This document shows positions 13,493-15,429 of a DNA stretch of 15,429 bases, in pieces. Numbering within the stretch: position 1 is the first letter of the stretch; each line of letters starts with the position of its first letter. The notes under the pieces were generated by a model. That model saw nothing but the letters and a program-made list of their open reading frames with translations. It was not told the origin of the DNA and made no database searches. Origin of the DNA: CAYXEN01 sp964464035 (GTDB lineage Bacteria; Krumholzibacteriota; Krumholzibacteriia; WVZY01); NCBI GenBank assembly GCA_964464035.1, contig CAYXEN010000066.1, forward strand, positions 1-15,429, in the 5' to 3' direction. Made by a program: the position numbers and the translations under genes.

Positions 13493-14629
13493 ATGGAAGA
13501 GATCTACATGGATTATAACGCGACGACGCCTCTGAGAGAGGAGGCGCTCGAGACGTTGCGACGGGTTTTCGAGGACGGTTTCGGCAACGCGAGCAGCGTT
13601 CATTCCGCCGGCAGGCGGGCCAAAGCCTATCTCGATGAGGCGAGGGAAAAAGTGGCCGCGGCCCTCGGGGCGAAAGCATCGGAGATGGTCTTCACGGGGG
13701 GCGGCTCGGAAAGCGACAACCTGGCGATCAAGGGCACGGCGTGGCGTTTCGAACGCGGCCATATCGTGACTTCCAGGATCGAGCACCCGGCCGTGCTCAA
13801 TACCTGCCGTTTCCTGGAGCGACGCGGGTTCGAAGTTACTTATCTGGGCGTTTCGGCCGACGGCCTGGTCGATCCGGACATGGTGAAGGATGCCATTCGC
13901 GACGACACCATACTGGTCTCGATCATGTGGGCCAACAACGAGACGGGGGTTGTGCAACCCATCGAACGGATAGCGGAGATAGTGAAGGAGAAAGGAAAAC
14001 TCTTCCACACGGATGCCGTGCAGGCCTTGGGCAAGGTCGAGGTCGACGTGGGAGCCGTTCCCGTCGATCTTCTCTCCATATCGGGACACAAGCTCTATGC
14101 ACCAAAGGGGGTCGGTGCCCTTTTCGTCCGTCGCGGTGTCGGACTCGAAGCTGTCGTTCACGGAGGCGGCCAGGAACGCGGTATGAGAAGCGGAACGCAG
14201 AACGTTCCTTCCATAGCGGCGATGGGGACTGCGTGCGAGTCGTCCGCAAGGGAGCTTCCCGAGGAGAGCGCCAGGCTCTCTTCGCTCAGGGAGAAGCTGG
14301 AAGCGGGGTTGAAGAGGGGGATAGAGGGCGTCAGGATAAATTGCGAACGAAGCCCCCGGCTTCCCAATACGAGTAACGTCACGTTTCACGGTGCCGAGGG
14401 GGAGGCGATTCTCATCGGCCTGGATGAACGCGGTATCTCGGTATCCAGTGCTTCCGCCTGCGCCGCGGGTCGTTCGGATCCGTCGCACGTCCTGACCGCG
14501 ATGGGATTGAGTGTCGAGGAGGCTTCGAACACGATTCGTTTCAGCCTCGGCAGGTATTCGCGCGAGGAGCACGTGACTAAGCTGTTGGAAGTGCTGCCGC
14601 CGGTGGTCGAGCGGCTCCGGGCGCTTTGA
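13493..14629 (+). CDS. Cysteine desulfurase, NifS/IscS family
   Basis: PLP enzyme that takes sulfur from cysteine as a persulfide for iron-sulfur clusters or thio-modified cofactors. 378 aa from the ATG at 13493, which has GAGGTG six bases upstream and begins at the family start IYMDYNATTP; frames from 13433 or 13469 would add a non-homologous leader. PLP lysine Lys200 (SISGHKLYAPKG), His98 (RIEHPA), the HTDAVQALGK segment (172-181), GGGQERGMRSGTQN (224-237) and the catalytic Cys323 in SSASACAAGRSDPSHVL are all present. Short catalytic-loop spacing and length fit NifS/IscS (group I) rather than SufS. No scaffold (IscU/NifU) follows; the next 380 bp are repeats. Its presence after the pterin genes may reflect cotranscription only. 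Confidence 0.95.
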   Translation: MEEIYMDYNATTPLREEALETLRRVFEDGFGNASSVHSAGRRAKAYLDEAREKVAAALGAKASEMVFTGGGSESDNLAIKGTAWRFERGHIVTSRIEHPAVLNTCRFLERRGFEVTYLGVSADGLVDPDMVKDAIRDDTILVSIMWANNETGVVQPIERIAEIVKEKGKLFHTDAVQALGKVEVDVGAVPVDLLSISGHKLYAPKGVGALFVRRGVGLEAVVHGGGQERGMRSGTQNVPSIAAMGTACESSARELPEESARLSSLREKLEAGLKRGIEGVRINCERSPRLPNTSNVTFHGAEGEAILIGLDERGISVSSASACAAGRSDPSHVLTAMGLSVEEASNTIRFSLGRYSREEHVTKLLEVLPPVVERLRAL

Positions 14630-14644
14630 TTACGGCTTATTGCT

Positions 14645-14857
14645 GGAGCGCCGCGGGTCCTGGGGCCGAGCGCAAATAGCAAACTCTCGAGCGACGTGAG
14701 AGCGAGTGACATGCCATTTCCTCACCGGCGCCCGCTTCGCTTGGGCCTTCCGCCTAAGGGCGGTGGATCCTCGCTCGCTCCGCGCCAACGGTTCGTCAAT
14801 GGCATGTCACTCGCTCCCAAGAAGCCCCTGGCCGTCGCCACCCGCTGCTTGGGGGCG
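14645..14857. repeat. Modular hairpin repeat, unit A (long core, 19-bp perfect inverted repeat)
   Basis: The left end (14645-14662) matches the start of units B and C at 17 of 18 positions; the right end (14834-14857) matches the end of B at 22 of 24. The ends pair as GCGGGT (14653-14658) with ACCCGC (14840-14845) and GGGGC (14662-14666) with GCCCC (14824-14828). The core is unlike B and C: GAGCGAGTGACATGCCATT (14700-14718) is perfectly complementary to 14798-14816, around a 79-base GC-rich loop holding a CCGCC/GGCGG hairpin. No open frame here looks like a protein. It begins 15 bases after the desulfurase stop, so it may act in the mRNA 3' end. Confidence 0.75.
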
Positions 14858-14864
14858 TGCAGCT

Positions 14865-14962
14865 GAAGCGCCGCGGGTCCTGTCGGCGATCCCACCCCAC
14901 CGTGCTCGCTTCGCTGCGCGCGGCGGGGGCCCCGAATCGCCGCCACCCGCTGCCTGGGGGCG
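14865..14962. repeat. Modular hairpin repeat, unit B (short core)
   Basis: 98-bp GC-rich element, head-to-tail with unit A after a 7-base gap. Its first 88 bases recur at 15342-15429 with four substitutions. It folds as a segmented hairpin: GCGGGT (14873-14878) with ACCCGC (14945-14950), CGGCGAT (14884-14890) with ATCGCCG (14936-14942), and CCCCACCG (14895-14902) with CGGCGGGG (14921-14928, one mismatch), closing a loop of 18 bases. Function unknown: mRNA end protection, termination, a protein-binding site or a small non-autonomous mobile repeat are all possible. Confidence 0.85.
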
Positions 14963-15013
14963 CGAAGCGGCTTCGGAGGTAGCTTCACGAGGTTTACGGC
15001 AAGGAGGTATGAG

Positions 15014-15316
15014 ATGATTGCTTTTTTCTCCGTAGTTCCGCAGGGCAAGGAGAATCTCGCAGCCGACGTGGCGGGAGTTCTCGATCTCATCGACAAGAGC
15101 GGCGTCGATTACAGGCTGACCGCCATGGGAACCATAGTGGAAGGAGAAGCGGAGGAGGTTTGGAGCCTGATCAAAAAATGCCACGAGGAGATGCGCCGGA
15201 GAGCGGCCAGGGTGATTACGCAGATAACGATCGATGATCGCGAAGGCGCGAGGGGGAGGATAACGGGCAAGGTCGACGACGTGGAGAAGCACTTGGGGCG
15301 AAAGCTGAAGAAATAG
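15014..15316 (+). CDS. MTH1187/YqgV-type thiamine-binding protein (DUF77)
   Basis: 100-aa cytosolic protein of the thiamine-binding (PF01910-type) family, which has a ferredoxin-like fold, forms tetramers and binds thiamine or a related ligand; its physiological role is poorly defined. The family pattern is clear: a short first strand (MIAFFSVVPQG), a helix with VLDLIDKSGVDYRLTAMGTIVEGE (22-45) and the helix-strand EVWSLIKKCHEEMRRRAARVITQITIDDR (48-76). Normal length. An ideal AAGGAGGT (15001-15008) lies 5 bases before the ATG. The gene is isolated: it is bracketed by 88-bp direct repeats, 61 bp upstream and 25 bp downstream. No other thiamine gene is in the window. Confidence 0.9.
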   Translation: MIAFFSVVPQGKENLAADVAGVLDLIDKSGVDYRLTAMGTIVEGEAEEVWSLIKKCHEEMRRRAARVITQITIDDREGARGRITGKVDDVEKHLGRKLKK

Positions 15317-15341
15317 TGTCAGCGGGCGGCGGCTCATTGCC

Positions 15342-15429
15342 GAAGTGCCGCGGGTCCTGTCGGCGATTCCACCCCACCGTGCTCACTTCGCTGCGCGCGG
15401 CGGGGGCCCCGGATCGCCGCCACCCGCTG
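15342..15429. repeat. Modular hairpin repeat, unit C (continues past the window)
   Basis: 88-bp direct repeat of 14865-14952, 84 of 88 identical; differences are at 15346, 15368, 15385 and 15412. All four lie outside the segments that pair in the predicted hairpin. It starts 25 bases after the thiamine-binding gene's stop codon and runs to the window edge, so its right end is not seen. Confidence 0.85.

Noticed and set aside
14706..15017. 103-codon frame across the repeats
   Set aside because: It runs through structured repeats, has no ribosome site and is low-complexity in Arg/Ala/Pro/Ser.
14645..15429. CRISPR-like repeats
   Set aside because: Copies are long, differently spaced, self-complementary, and enclose a gene; there are no regular spacers.

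Overview
This window looks like chromosomal DNA from a GC-rich, diderm (outer-membrane) bacterium. The evidence is a signal-peptide beta-barrel protein ending in Phe, a lipobox protein, an NtrC-type (sigma-54) regulator, and SD-led genes in short operons. The style of the barrel protein and of the Fn3/metalloprotease lipoprotein recalls FCB-like or other uncultured deep-branching phyla. No marker here fixes the phylum. I see no phage genes, transposase, CRISPR array, rRNA or tRNA.

Region 1 (1-4213, + strand) is regulatory: the 3' part of a membrane histidine kinase (HAMP-PAS-HisKA-HATPase), its probable partner NtrC-family sigma-54 activator, a 363-bp AT-rich intergenic region with repeated TGACA/GGACA motifs and a near-consensus -24/-12-like element, then an Rrf2 regulator with an iron-sulfur-type Cys set and an O6-alkylguanine-DNA alkyltransferase.

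Region 2 (4235-6208, - strand) holds a lipoprotein metalloprotease whose zinc site (HEFGHTIRLGH plus Met-turn) lies beyond an in-frame TAG, and a small SAM methyltransferase. Region 3 (6352-9058, + strand) has a good sigma-70-type promoter, an unassigned outer-membrane barrel protein and thioredoxin reductase. It converges on an AmrS-like radical SAM gene (9066-10091, - strand).

Region 4 (10228-14629, + strand) is a compact probable operon: SDR oxidoreductase, CDP-alcohol phosphatidyltransferase, two different tandem 6-pyruvoyl-tetrahydropterin-synthase paralogues, GTP cyclohydrolase I and a cysteine desulfurase. GTP cyclohydrolase makes dihydroneopterin triphosphate, the substrate of PTPS enzymes, so this is a pterin or deazapurine module; the SDR could supply a reduction step (inference).

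Region 5 (14630-15429) carries a modular family of long GC-rich hairpin repeats. Two 88-bp copies differ at 4 positions, all outside the predicted stems, and they bracket a thiamine-binding (MTH1187/DUF77) gene. A third copy keeps the outer clamp but has a wholly different core with a 19-bp perfect inverted repeat. The two most notable items are the interrupted metalloprotease and this repeat family.
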